Below, piece after piece: positions 9,166 through 20,277 of a DNA stretch of 64,000 nucleotides; position 1 is the stretch's first letter, and every line of letters begins with the position of its first letter. The translations under genes were made by a program, and so were the position numbers. The stretch is from Anomaloglossus baeobatrachus (Eukaryota; Chordata; Amphibia; Anura; Aromobatidae). The stretch lies in NCBI RefSeq assembly GCF_048569485.1, contig NC_134357.1, positions 474,046,187 through 474,110,186 of the forward strand, written 5' to 3'. Below the pieces are notes generated by a model that searched no databases, was not told where the DNA came from, and worked only from the letters and a program-made list of their open reading frames with translations.

Positions 9166-10817
9166 CAGTTAGGTCCAGAAATATTTGGACAGTGACACAA
9201 GTTTTGTTATTTTAGCTGTTTAGAAAAACATGTTCAGAAATACAATTATATATATAATATGGGCTGAACGTGCACACTCCCAGCTGCAATATGAGAGTTT
9301 TCACATCCAAATCGGAGAAAGGGTTTAGGAATCATAGCTCTGTAATGCATAGCCTCCTCTTTTTCAAGGGACCAAAAGTAATTGGACAAGGGACTCTAAG
9401 GGCTTCAATTAACTCTGAAGGCGTCTCCCTCGTTAACCTGTAATCAATGAAGTAGTTAAAAGGTCTGGGGTTGATTACAGGTGTGTGGTTTTGCATTTGG
9501 AAGCTGTTGCTGTGACCAGACAAAATGCGGTCTAAGGAACTCTCAATTGAGGTGAAGCAGAACATCCTGAGGCTGAAAAAAAAGAAAAAATCCATCAGAG
9601 AGATAGCAGACATGCTTGGAGTAGCAAAATCAACAGTCGGGTACATTCTGAGAAAAATGGAATTGACTGGTGAGCTTGGGAACTCAAAAAGGCCTGGGCG
9701 TCCACGGATGACAACAGTGGTGGATGATCGCCGCATACTTTCTTTGGTGAAGAAGAACCCGTTCACAACATCAACTGAAGTCCAGAACACTCTCAGTGAA
9801 GTAGGTGTATCTGTCTCTAAGTCAACAGTAAAGAGAAGACTCCATGAAAGTAAATACAAAGGGTTCACATCTAGATGCAAACCATTCATCAATTCCAAAA
9901 ATAGACAGGCCAGAGTTAAATTTGCTGAAAAACACCTCATGAAGCCAGCTCAGTTCTGGAAAAGTATTCTATGGACAGATGAGACAAAGATCAACCTGTA
10001 CCAGAATGATGGGAAGAAAAAAGTTTGGAGAAGAAAGGGAACGGCACATGATCCAAGGCACACCACATCCTCTGTAAAACATGGTGGAGGCAACGTGATG
10101 GCATGAGCATGCATGGCTTTCAATGGCACTGGGTCACTTGTGTTTATTGATGACATAACAGCAGACAAGAGTAGCCGGATGAATTCTGAAGTGTACCGGG
10201 ATATACTTTCAGCCCAGATTCAGCCAAATGCCGCAAAGTTGATCGGACGGCGCTTCATAGTACACATGGACAATGACCCCAAGCATACAGCCAAAGCAAC
10301 CCAGGAGTTCATGAGTGCAAAAAAGTGGAACATTCTGCAATGGCCAAGTCAATCACCAGATCTTAACCCAATTGAGCATGCATTTCACTTGCTCAAATCC
10401 AGACTTAAGACGGAAAGACCCACAAACAAGCAAGACCTGAAGGCTGCGGCTGTAAAGGCCTGGCAAAGCATTAAGAAGGAGGAAACCCAGCGTTTGGTGA
10501 TGTCCATGGGTTCCAGACTTAAGGCAGTGAATGCCTCCAAAGGATTCGCAACAAAATATTGAAAATAAAAATATTTTGTTTGGGTTTGGTTTATTTGTCC
10601 AATTACTTTTGACCTCCTAAAATGTGGAGTGTTTGTAAAGAAATGTGTACAATTCCTACAATTTCTATCAGATATTTTTGTTCAAACCTTCAAATTAAAC
10701 GTTACAATCTGCACTTGAATTCTGTTGTAGAGGTTTCATTTCAAATCCAATGTGGTGGCATGCAGAGCCCAACTCGTGAAAATTGTGTCACTGTCCAAAT
10801 ATTTCTGGACCTAACTG
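9166..10817 (+). mobile_element. Tc1-like DNA transposon, near complete (1652 bp)
   Basis: Ends are inverted repeats beginning CAGTTAGGTCCAGAAATATT (left) with the matching complement ending CCTAACTG (right). TA dinucleotides flank both sides (9164-9165, 10818-10819), the Tc1/mariner signature. One transposase frame fills the interior. The long similarity of the ends and a single coding lesion point to a recent copy. Confidence 0.95.
9525..10562 (+). pseudogene. Tc1-type transposase, one in-frame stop
   Basis: Cut-and-paste DDE transposase of about 345 codons. Residues 1-115 hold the paired HTH region (IREIADMLGVAKSTVGYILR, then GRPR and a second helix-turn-helix VSKSTVKRRL). The catalytic acids lie in ILWTDETKINL (D), VHMDNDPKHTA (D) and SPDLNPIEHAF (E). 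The only defect seen is TGA at 10104-10106 in GNVMA*ACMA, where related proteins have W, so one base change separates it from an open frame. Length is normal for the family. Confidence 0.92.
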
Positions 10818-11013
10818 TATATGTCATCAAAGTTCTATGCATAATGCAAAAAATACATTTTTCTTTACTCATGAAGGGGGTGTTCCGGTCCGATAGGCGC
10901 TGCAGAGTTGATCTGCCACCCCTCTAACTTCTTGGGAATCACAGTCCTCTTAACCTGCTTTTAGTGTATCCTGCATGTAACTTCATCTAAACATTATATA
11001 ACATTTTGATTAA

Positions 11014-12642
11014 GGCTAGTTTTACACTTGCGTTGGGCAAAATCCGCTGGGTCCGTTGCTGCGTCGTTTTGACGCATCCGTTATTTTTGTGGTGTCAACG
11101 GATCCGTTATATCCGTTAGCGGTTTCCTGTAAAAAAACGGACACGTTGCATCCGTTGCGTCCGTTAAACGGAATCCGTCTGAACCGTTTTGATTTTTTTT
11201 TTTTTTGGACAGCCCAATGGGAGTGCCAGACATTTTGGCATATATAAAAGTGTGTTCAGACCGGCCATCTGTAGAGGCTGCCAGAGAAAGAAGAAAGATG
11301 GATGTCATTACCGGGAGGATCGTACAAGAATACATCGACTTTTCGTATCAAGCAAATGTTTTTGCGTTTAACATTGCTGAAAAAAAGCGGCAATGTAGGA
11401 GGCGTCGCCTTCGCCGTTTCTGGGTCCATCCCATCAATGATGTACATGTATCCGTGGCGTTTGTACCACACTATATTTAGAATTAAGGAGCCATCCGGAC
11501 AAGTTTTTCAGATACGTCAGAATGTCTGCGGAGATGTTTGACAACTTGGTGGAGCGGGTGGAGCCTCTCATCTGTTACAGCAACACATTTTGCCGGCTGG
11601 CAATAACTCCTGCAGAGCGTCTCATGATCACTCTCAGGTAAGCCAATTGTATTGTGCTACCCATCATGTGATGTAATGGTTGTTTTTTTGGGATTGTTAA
11701 TTAATTATGTTTTTATTTTACAGATTTTTGGCCACTGGCGAGTCTTGCTCTTCGCTGCATTACCAGTTCCAGGTAGGAATCTCAACTATTTCCGGCATCG
11801 TAACCACCACTTGCCTTGCATTATGGGATTCCTTAAATGAAGAATATATTCCGCAACCAATGGCCCAACTCTGGATGTCCACTGCAGCCCAGTTTTATGA
11901 AATCTGTGACTTCCCCAATTGCGGCGGTGCAGTGGATGGAAAACATGTTCGGATAGTGAAGCCAGCAAACACCGGATCTGAACACTTCAATTATAAGAAA
12001 TTCTTTTCGGTAGTCCCCATGGCTATTGCCGATGCATATTATAAATTCCTGGCAGTGGACATAGGAGCCTATGGAAGAAGTAATGACTCCCAGGTTTGTA
12101 AAACATCTTCCATGGGCTGCAATCTATATGGAGACCAATTCAGCTTCCCACCACCAAGACCACTTCCCCAAACTTTGCCTGCCTTGCTGACGAGGCATTC
12201 CAACTGGTCAAACACCTTCTCAAACCCTATTCCAGTCGTGGGTTGTCATACGAACAGATAATATTCAATTACCGATTGAGTCGTGCACGGCGCATGGTGG
12301 AGTGCGCATTTGGACTCCTTACGGCTAAGTGGAGAGTTATGACCACAGCCATAAATGTTAAAGTTGAAACCGTGGATAATATCATCAAAGCCTGCGTCGT
12401 GTTACATAATTATTTGTTAACCAATGGTGTAACTCCTGTGGAAGAAGAACTGTCCAATAGTAATCTGCTAGACTACACAAACATTACCTTCCGCAGCTCT
12501 AGTGAAATATTTGCAATCCGCGACAAATTTGCTGCTTATTTTATCTCTGAAGTAGAGCGACTGGAGTGGCAGGACAGAATGATCTGATGTTTTATTTTCT
12601 TTATTCGTTTTTTTTTGTACAAGTTTTTCAGGCATTCATATT
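11014..12642 (+). mobile_element. PIF/Harbinger transposon A: left end and transposase gene
   Basis: The left end GGCTAGTTTTACACTTGCGT follows TAA, a typical Harbinger 3-bp target. A subterminal region rich in TCCGTT motifs follows, then a TATA box (ATATATAAAA, about 11239-11248) and the transposase. No matching right end was found. A second Harbinger-type left end in the same orientation begins at 12643, so the element is truncated, composite, or interrupted. Confidence 0.65.
11298..12587 (+). pseudogene. Harbinger transposase (DDE superfamily 4), two exons, frameshifted
   Basis: Begins MDVITGRIVQEYIDF. Exon 1 runs to 11637 (donor GTAAGC) and exon 2 starts at 11724 after TTTTACAG, joining ITPAERLMITLR to FLATGESCSSL, the usual Harbinger junction. 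Catalytic residues lie in CGGAVDGKH (D), VDIGAYGRSND (D) and RARRMVECAFGLL (E). The C-terminus has CVVLHNYL. The frame shifts near 11446-11460 and again near 12170-12240 (ADEAFQLVKHLLKPYSSRGL follows in the new frame). Full-length but inactive as read. Confidence 0.85.
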
Positions 12643-13160
12643 GGGGTACTTTCACACTTGCGTTATTTACCTTCTGGCGCAATCCGCCCTTTTGGAAAAC
12701 AGCGTAATCCGTTAACGGATTCCGCTGTTTCCCATAGACTTGTATGGATGACGGATTGTGCCAAAAGTACCTGCGTTGCTTACGCTGGCCGACGCTGCGT
12801 TGCATCCGCCGAGCGGAAGGAACACCGAGCGGCGGATTCCGTTGCAGCCATCAAAATTTATAATGGCTCCCTATGGTAGCGGATTCCGTTGCAAAGTGCT
12901 TAACAACGGAATCTGCTGCTGGATTCCGCTATTTTCTACTGAGCATGCCCAGAATGAAACGAATCACCTTGTCAAGGCTCCTTATCTGGAAAACTATATA
13001 AAAGCCCTAATTTAAAGCAGCAAACAATGCCTTTTGACACTGAGATCTGCTGACAAGCTCTGAAGACCCTGAGACCTGAAGAAACAGAAGCTGGAGACCC
13101 TGACCTGGAGAAAATAGCTGGGAAGGAAGACTGCTGGAGGACATTGCCTAGGTGAGAAAA
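12643..13160 (+). mobile_element. Second Harbinger-type left end with hairpin, TATA box and 5' exon (element B)
   Basis: GGGGTACTTTCACACTTGCG at 12643 resembles the terminus of element A (shared ACACTTGCGTT). A hairpin (GAAACAGCG-type arms, 12695-12731) and GGATTCCGTT repeats follow, then a TATA box (CTATATAAAA, about 12994-13003). A probable non-coding first exon ends at about 13151 with donor GGTGAGAA. It looks like the 5' end of the transcription unit encoding the MADF protein downstream. Confidence 0.55.
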
Positions 13161-13484
13161 ATCAGAGACCCATTGTCCCCATATTTTGTTTACCTCTCCC
13201 TTTTTTTCACATTTATATTATTTTTAAATGTTAAATAAAGAGCTTATGCTCCTTTTTATTATTTATCATTTGCAAAAAATTTAAAAACAAAAAAAATAAT
13301 AAAAATGTACCCAATTTTTGGTTTGTTGACTAATTTACCGCCTTTTTAGATTATTTATTTGTGTAATTTGAGTTTACAGTTTCATCAATGGTTGGTGGGT
13401 AGATTTGTGTGTTGGAAAAAATAACATACATTTACAAAATGTGGTAATTGGGGATACTGAGGGCAATTGGATTAATGGAGGTGA

Positions 13485-14065
13485 GGTGGGTTAGGGTGGA
13501 TCTATTGTTTGGTAATGGGAGGTGGGTTAGGGTGGGTCTATTGATTGGTAATGGGAGATGGGTTAGGGTGGGTCTATTGTTTGATAATGGGAGGTGGGTT
13601 AGGGTGGGTCTATTGTTTGGTAATGGGAGATGGGTTAGGGTGGGTCTATTGTTTGGTAATGGAAGGTGGGTTAGGGTGGGTCTATTGATTGGTAATGGGA
13701 GGTGGGTTAGGGTGGGTCTATTGATTGGTAATGGAAGGTGGGTTAGGGTGGGTCTATTGATTGGTAATGGCAGGTGAGTTAGGTTGGGTCTATTGATTGG
13801 TAATGGGAGGTGGGTTAGGGTGGGTCTATTGATTGGTAATGGAAGGTGGGTTAAGGTGGGTCTATTGATTGGTAATAGCAGGTGTGTTAGGGTGGGTCTA
13901 TTGATTGGTAATGGAAGGTGGGTTAGGGTGGGTCTATTGATTGGTAATGGCAGGTGGGTTAGGGTGGGTCTATTGATTGGTAATGGCAGGTGGGTTAGGG
14001 TGGGTCTATTGATTGGTAATGGCAGGTGGGTTAGGGTGGGTCTATTGATTGGTAATGGTAGGTGA
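13485..14065 (+). repeat. 36-bp minisatellite (about 16 copies) containing TTAGGG and G-runs
   Basis: The unit GGTGGGTTAGGGTGGGTC plus TATTGATTGGTAATGG(G/A/C)A repeats every 36 bp. It is open in one frame as a 12-residue repeat (WVRVGLLIGNGR), but that is a by-product of the period, not a gene. Units with GGGAGG read G3-N4-G3-TTA-G3-T-G3, a canonical G-quadruplex pattern. It lies in an intron-like region between the element B first exon and the MADF exons. Confidence 0.92.
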
Positions 14066-14550
14066 GTGGTCCCGAAGCTTGATTTCTAATGTTTTTTTTT
14101 TTTCAGTATCCAAGTGCCTAGGAGCATTTTGAGACCCTCTGAAAAAACCAGCCCGCACAGTTTTAAGTGCAACCCACATGTAATTATGTTTTAAGCCCAA
14201 ATTTACAGGTGAGTGGTCCCAAAGCTTGATTTATAATATGGTTTTTTTTTAAAAAAAAAAAAAAAAAATAGAAAATACTTAGTGATGTCATCTGATGACA
14301 GCCCCCCTGAAAGGAGTCAGCAAGTGCAGGTGAAATTTTCAAGTACTTTTTTTTTTTAATCGGTTGTATACAACTAGTACTAACAATTGTAAAAATTTGC
14401 ATATAGGAGGCGGCTGATACCCAACCGGGGCTGCCAGAAGCAGGATGGTTACCATATCATGCATCACAGAGTATACATGCCTGAACAAGACATATTGAAA
14501 AGTGACGATAATGGATTTGTCTATATCTAATGTATTTTTTTTATTTTCAG

Positions 14551-16579
14551 GTTGCACTGCCTGTCCATCGTAGAGATCCTCCCGGAGTCGTCGAGGGCGT
14601 GGCGGTGGTCGCTAGCGTGGTTTTTTTTTTATCAAATATTATGTAAGGAGGCTCTTAAAATTAATAAAATGTATTTTAACTTATATCATGTTTTTATATT
14701 TTTTTCTCCATTCCACAGGTTTCACAACGAGGAATCTGATGGGGAGGAATCGGGTATCGACGTCGACCTCCTCATCAACCTCGTCCATGCTCGGCAGCCG
14801 TTGTGGGACATGCAAGACAACTGCCATGCCGATTCTGTCATCACCCGACGGCTCTGGGAACAGGTTGCCTCAGAACTAATTGATGGATGGGAGAATCTCA
14901 ATGACAGGACAAAATCCAAAGAAGGTAAGTAAACTATTTCAGAAATCGTCGTCGTCAGATTCCCTATTCCAGGGTTAACCTTGTGTATCTATTTTCTTTT
15001 CAGTGCGATGTCTGATAATCCGGTGGCGGTCACTACGTGATCGCTTCAAAAGGGACTACAACTTGCAGATGCAGGCTCCCAGTGGATCGGTAGGACGCAA
15101 GGGCTCCCAGTACAAATACGCCAGAGCCCTTGCGTTCCTGAGAAGCATCATGATACCTAGAAAGTAATTAAACTGGTTTGTGTGTATTTTGGAATGTATT
15201 TAATTGTTAAAAATTTGTCTGCAACAGCATGTTAGTGTAAAGTTCATAAAAAAATTTTCATTGATTGTTTTTTTTATTTTGTTTTTCTCCCACAGAACAT
15301 TCACGAACACCATGGAGCCTGCATCAGTCCAGCACCCTCCTCGAGTGATTACACAAGTGACCTGTACCGGTGACCCCTCCAACATGTCCGGCGATCCCTC
15401 TTCTGCTCTCTCCATTCCTTCCATCTCTACTACTGATCCCTCCCCCCTTCCACCTCTACTTCTGATCCCTCCCTCCCTTCCACCTCTACTTCTGATCCCT
15501 CCCTCCCGTCCACCTCTACCTCTGATCCCTCACGCTCTACCCTACCATCTTTCCCATCTTACCCACCCTGCCCAGCAGCATACTGGCAGACCTCATTACA
15601 TGAGGCTGGTCAGCGAGTAGGTGTTCCCTTATCCAACCCCTCTGACGCTCCCGACACTAGAACCGTGTTAGGTTCTGGGCGACAGCGCCAGAAGGGACAG
15701 GAAAGGGGCAGCGCCGAATTCTTACATCTGAATGCATCCATCCATAGTTTTAAAGTATTATCTGACCAAATTATTGTTGACTTCAACCTGATAAACCATA
15801 GTTTACAGGAGTTGACCAGCAAGATGGATCAGGTGCTTTCAGCTGTAAGACAAACACCTAGCCAGCATTATTTTTATTCAGTAATTGGACAGCTGGAAAA
15901 CCTACCGTCTGAACATCAAATACATGTGATGAGGGCTTTCCAGAATGCTATTATACTACTTCATCCACTACCCCCTACCACCACTGCACCACCTCATCCC
16001 ACAGCACCTCCTCCTCCACCACCTGTCCCGATTCAGCCTCCTGCCCTGATTCAGCCCCATGCCCCGATTCAACCCCCTGCCCCGATTCAGCCCCCTGCCC
16101 ATTACCAGCCCCCTCACCCTTATTACCACTCTTCACTACCCACCCAGCACACAATCCCTTCCCAGCATACTTACCCTGTCCAAACATCCCTTCATTCCCT
16201 GTCTCCACATGTCATGCCGGTCACAAGTCCATGCCCTTCCTCACTGTCTTCTACACCTACACTCCATTCCCCATACCAGCATTCTACTTCTTCACCCCTC
16301 TTAATCCAAACCCAACCATCTTTTGCCATACCCACCTATACACCTTCCGTACATCACCCATCTCCCAGCCCTCAACCATCTCCTAGCCCTCTATCATCTT
16401 CTGTTACTAAACCATTTTATCCAACAACTTCCCTTGGTTTTTCTACACTCTCACCTTCTTTAACTGTAACCCAACCTTCTCCTTCCCCATCCTCTCTGAA
16501 TACACCGCATGTTGAAGGGTTAAGTCCTGCGAGCAACTCCAGCGATATCTCCACCTCGCATAGATACTTTAATTTATAA
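14551..16579 (+). CDS. Harbinger-associated MADF-domain protein, multi-exon
   Basis: Partner DNA-binding protein of Harbinger transposons. A possible first coding exon lies at about 14551-14625. Exon 14719-14924 (acceptor TTCCACAG, donor GTAAGT) has the MADF start: DVDLLINLVHARQPLWDM, then RRLWEQVASEL. Exon 15004-15163 continues LIIRWRSLRDRFKRDYNLQM and YKYARALAFLRSIM. Exon 15298-16579 encodes a Ser/Pro-rich tail, a helical block (NASIHSFKVLSDQI, ELTSKMDQVLSAV, YFYSVIGQLENLPSEHQIHV, BESS-like) and a Pro/Ser/Thr-rich end. The frame changes inside a 30-bp CT-rich repeat (15420-15530). An AATAAA follows at about 16609. Confidence 0.7.
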
Positions 16580-17120
16580 AGTAATTTTTTTCATGTGTAT
16601 TTTCATTTAATAAATTCTGTTTTATTTCACTTATATTTTGTCTCTTGTTTTTAATGAACTAACACATTTTGTGAACATTTATCTTTATTAACATTTTAAA
16701 CATGTAGTTTTCATAATATAACAGTTGCCAAAAAGTATAATAAATTGTTAGAAAATACACTATTATAATTTTAATAAAATGTCAAAGTGGAATTATTGCA
16801 ATTTTACTAGGGCGTAAGTCTCTCTTCCGTGATTGAATATTGAGTGGTACACAGTTCTGGTGTCTTGGTGGCGTTACAAAATTGATAGTATTATTAACTA
16901 CACGGATTAATATTTTATTTTTATTTCGGGGGGCGTGTGAAAAATTTTGCTTCTGCAATGGGACAATGTGACACCTCAATGGGGAAAACAAGGGGTTTTA
17001 GGCTAGATTCCCGTTAGCTTGCTCCATCCAGTGGCCGGGCCTTTGGTAACAGTGTCTGTGGTATGTTTCCTATGCTCCGGGGTGTACAACGCATGGCTGG
17101 ATGAGGTAGATATTGTCAGT
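16580..17120. other. 3' UTR of the MADF gene and unassigned AT-rich sequence
   Basis: The first ~60 bp contain the AATAAA of the MADF transcript. The rest is AT-rich to about 16950. No convincing Harbinger right end and no coding frame were found. Confidence 0.5.
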
Positions 17121-17831
17121 TGTGACGCCTCCTGTGGTGTTCAGCCAGGTAGAAGTCCGCCGCTGCTTATCTTCTCAGCTTGTCTGATGGCAGGGCTGCA
17201 TCAATGGATGTTATCGCTCCCCACTCAGTTCAAGGCTCAATATCGCACCCAGGGTACTAGCCACGGTCGTGGTGGACTTTGGTCAGGCCCTGTTGTCTGG
17301 AGTGTCTTGTGCGGTACCTCGAGCCTCTGTGTTGTTCTATATTGTAAACTGTAATTTTTTTTATGGCCAGACGTGAAGTAAGAAACCCCTCAAAGGACTC
17401 TGCACACTGAATGAGCGCCGAACCCGGTGGACCAATTTAGCTCACCTGCACGGACCCTGTAGAAAACTGTTCTCCCATGGAGCTCCAAAGCGCACGTCAG
17501 AACAGCTCGACTTCCTGACTCAGAATTCCTGTTGCTATTGTCATTTGTGGGCTCCACTCTACTCCCCAAGATGGATCCCTTGCCCTGGTAAGGTCCATGT
17601 GACCAGTGAACAGGAAAACACCTAACTGGCAGCGTCCAGTACCCACTCTGGTTAGGGGCCCACAGGCATCCATGGGATCGGTACAAAACCAGGGACAGGG
17701 GCTGCTGTACTGGATTGTATGTGTTGTGTGTGTGAGGGCCGAACACCAACTAACCGTATACCCAGCTTTGGCGCTGCACACGAAGTGGGGTGCCCTTCCC
17801 TGTGGCGACCAGGAGCCTGCGGGGCGTCACA
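17121..17831. repeat. Solo-LTR-like block, TGTGACGCC...GGCGTCACA
   Basis: The block begins TGTGACGCCTCCTG and ends CAGGAGCC...GGGGCGTCACA, so its ends are inverted repeats of the TG...CA type. About 711 bp with no long coding frame. No target duplication is visible. It could be an old solo LTR or another terminal-repeat element; the family is not recognised. Confidence 0.4.
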
Positions 17832-17850
17832 GCAACATGATGTATATGTA

Positions 17851-19096
17851 TGTGGCGCCCTGGACTAGTCAGGTCGTCCCAGGTAGTCACACACACACAT
17901 CACCCCCCTCCCCGAGTAGGTGACAGCAGCCAACCAAGAAACCCTTGTCACCACCCTCCAGGTTTGATGTCCACACCAGGGGGGCGGAGCCAGGCGGTTG
18001 GCTTCGCCCATCGAGGAGTACACAGGCCTGGAGGCGGGAAAGACACAAGTACAGACAGAAGTTCTAGAACAGTCTAGAGAGTAGCCTTGACAGTGAAGAA
18101 GGGAGGACGAGTTCAAGGGCAGACCTGTGACCAGGCCTGCCAACAGTCTACTCAGGTGGCTGGGTCGGAGCCCAGTCCCCTTTGGCAAGGAGGCAGACGG
18201 TGGTGGCCGCCTTCAGGAGCTGGGATTATAGCCGGTGGAACCGTTGGGATCGGGGTCGAGCGGTGGCCCGCCGGTACCGAACCGGGGAACCGAATGGAAA
18301 CCAGAGCACCAGGAGGGGTACTCAGACCCAGTACAAAGCCCCGAACCAACAGGGCAGAGTAAAATCAACTGATTGAGGACTGGACTTTAGGACCTACCCC
18401 ACACAAGACCCGTTAGAAGACAACAGCCCAACCATACAGAGTAAAGCCACCGCCAAGGAACAGAGACCCAAGGGGCCAGCGTCTGCGGGCAAACAGGACT
18501 CTTCCGACAATCAGCAAGCCGGGGAGCGGACTACCGTTGCTTAGGCATAGGAGTCAACCGTTCATATGAAAGGTGCAGGAGAAAGGCGGAAACCACCAAC
18601 CCGTTCAGGTAGAAGCTGCAGCCGGCTGCGGGCCCCGTTCATCATCCCGTTTGGTTTACCAGAGACTCCAGTGTATTGTGTCATAGTGAGTACACCAGTG
18701 CCTTCGGGCCGCGCACCGCGCCGCACCGGTTCAGCATACGCCCGCACCCACTCCCACGCCTCAGCACCTCTCTCGGGCCCCCGGGACCATCACTCCCCTA
18801 CCCATGGAGGGGTCAACACCAAGCTGCGCAACACCATCCCCGGGAGGCCTAGTTAACGGCAGCGGTGGTGTCCATCCGTTCACCACAACCCGTGGGTGGC
18901 GTCACGAACTTACATCCCAAACCAAACCACCGCGGCCCCGTCCGTGGAACTTCCCTGTCAAGTCCCTGCGTGTAGCGCCAACCCCCTTGCAGAGCGACGT
19001 GACCCCCGGGTCCGTGAAAGGCTCGAGCCACCACCCACCGTACGAGCACGGATCCGAGCGGCTCGGCGGTCGCAGCCGAGCCCGCGGGGCGGTACA
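17851..19096. repeat. GC-rich solo-LTR-like block (1246 bp), TGTGGCGCC...GGCGGTACA
   Basis: Begins TGTGGCGCCCTGGAC and ends GGGGCGGTACA, flanked by TGTA on both sides (17847-17850, 19097-19100), a possible 4-5-bp target duplication. The composition is far more GC-rich than its surroundings. Short open frames here are composition effects. An LTR-type element is likely; internal genes are absent. Confidence 0.45.
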
Positions 19097-20277
19097 TGTA
19101 TGCCCATGATCGCAGTGTTGATGTAATCTATGAAAAAATGTAGACCATCTCCTTAAACAGCTGTGGCATGGACAGTACAGGGTTCCGGGAACAGTTCTCC
19201 CATGGATGTGACCACCTGACATTTCCTTTGTATTGCGCCTGCCATATTTTATGTCTAATTGATGTGCTCAGACAAATAGACATCCTATATTAAAAAGTGT
19301 CTATTTCTACCTTCAGATAAATTAAATAACTTTTTTTTAAACTTTATTATGATCAGCCGACATTAATGTAATTTGTTATAACATTGTGTATTCTCTACAC
19401 TCATATCAAACAAAATTAGAATTACTGGTGATGGAGGTACTTAGTAATCCTGGTATTAAAGGTAGCAACAGGAATAATTTTCATTAAGAAGTCAAAAGAG
19501 GTGTATTCACAACAAATAACCATACTTACAAAACTTCCTTTGGCTTTACAGGGTACTGAAACAGTATATAGTATAGTACCTACGTCACAGCACAGACACT
19601 TTGCCCAGGAGGCCTTGTAAACTCAACACACTGACCATGCGCACAAACCAAATTAAACCATTGTAACATTAGCCATCAATCATGGTAAGGGGTATGTAGA
19701 TAGCCAGACCCACCCATCTCTCCAGCTATAAGTAAACCTGGCCCTTTGAATACCCAAAAGGCAACTTAACATAAGATTTTTCCCTTATAAGCTATGGCCT
19801 CCACCGGTAAGCGCTTATATACAGCATTCTGTCTTAGAGTATAAAAAATTTGAGGTCAATCAGAATAACATGTAATAACAATTTGTTATTACACTCACCT
19901 GCGGGGCGGTAGAGTCTGTTAGGCGGATTTATTCTGTCTTGAGCCTATCATATGCAAATTGCAATACTCCTTTACAGACCCATATGGATGACGTGTGTAA
20001 TGTTATCCACACAGAGTGCGGCACTGTGTAACAATTGCGGTTTGATCTGCCTTTTTGAGTGAAGAGAAAAGTACTGTAATGCGCAAGTGCATGAAAAGGT
20101 GGAAGACATGCTCAATAAAATACATTGATCAGCCCTCAGCAGGGCAGATGAAAGTGCGCATGCACAGGAATGCGAGTGACTCCTCTGTGTCAATGACGAG
20201 GGATGCCTCATCCACACAGAGCTGGGAAGCAGGATGTTGATGAAAGGAAGACAGGAGTTGCCGTACACGAGACCATA
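19097..20277. other. Unassigned sequence, no gene recognised
   Basis: Low-complexity T/A runs and unannotated repeat-like sequence; no coding frame of note. The last ~300 bp look like part of a dispersed repeat, but its ends were not found. Confidence 0.5.

Noticed and set aside
13448-14065. Two frames encoding a 12-residue repeat (WVRVGLLIGNGR)
   Set aside because: Period of the 36-bp minisatellite is a multiple of three; not a gene.
17850-19110. Several overlapping GC-rich open frames
   Set aside because: Open in many frames because of composition; no domains and the block is bounded like an LTR.
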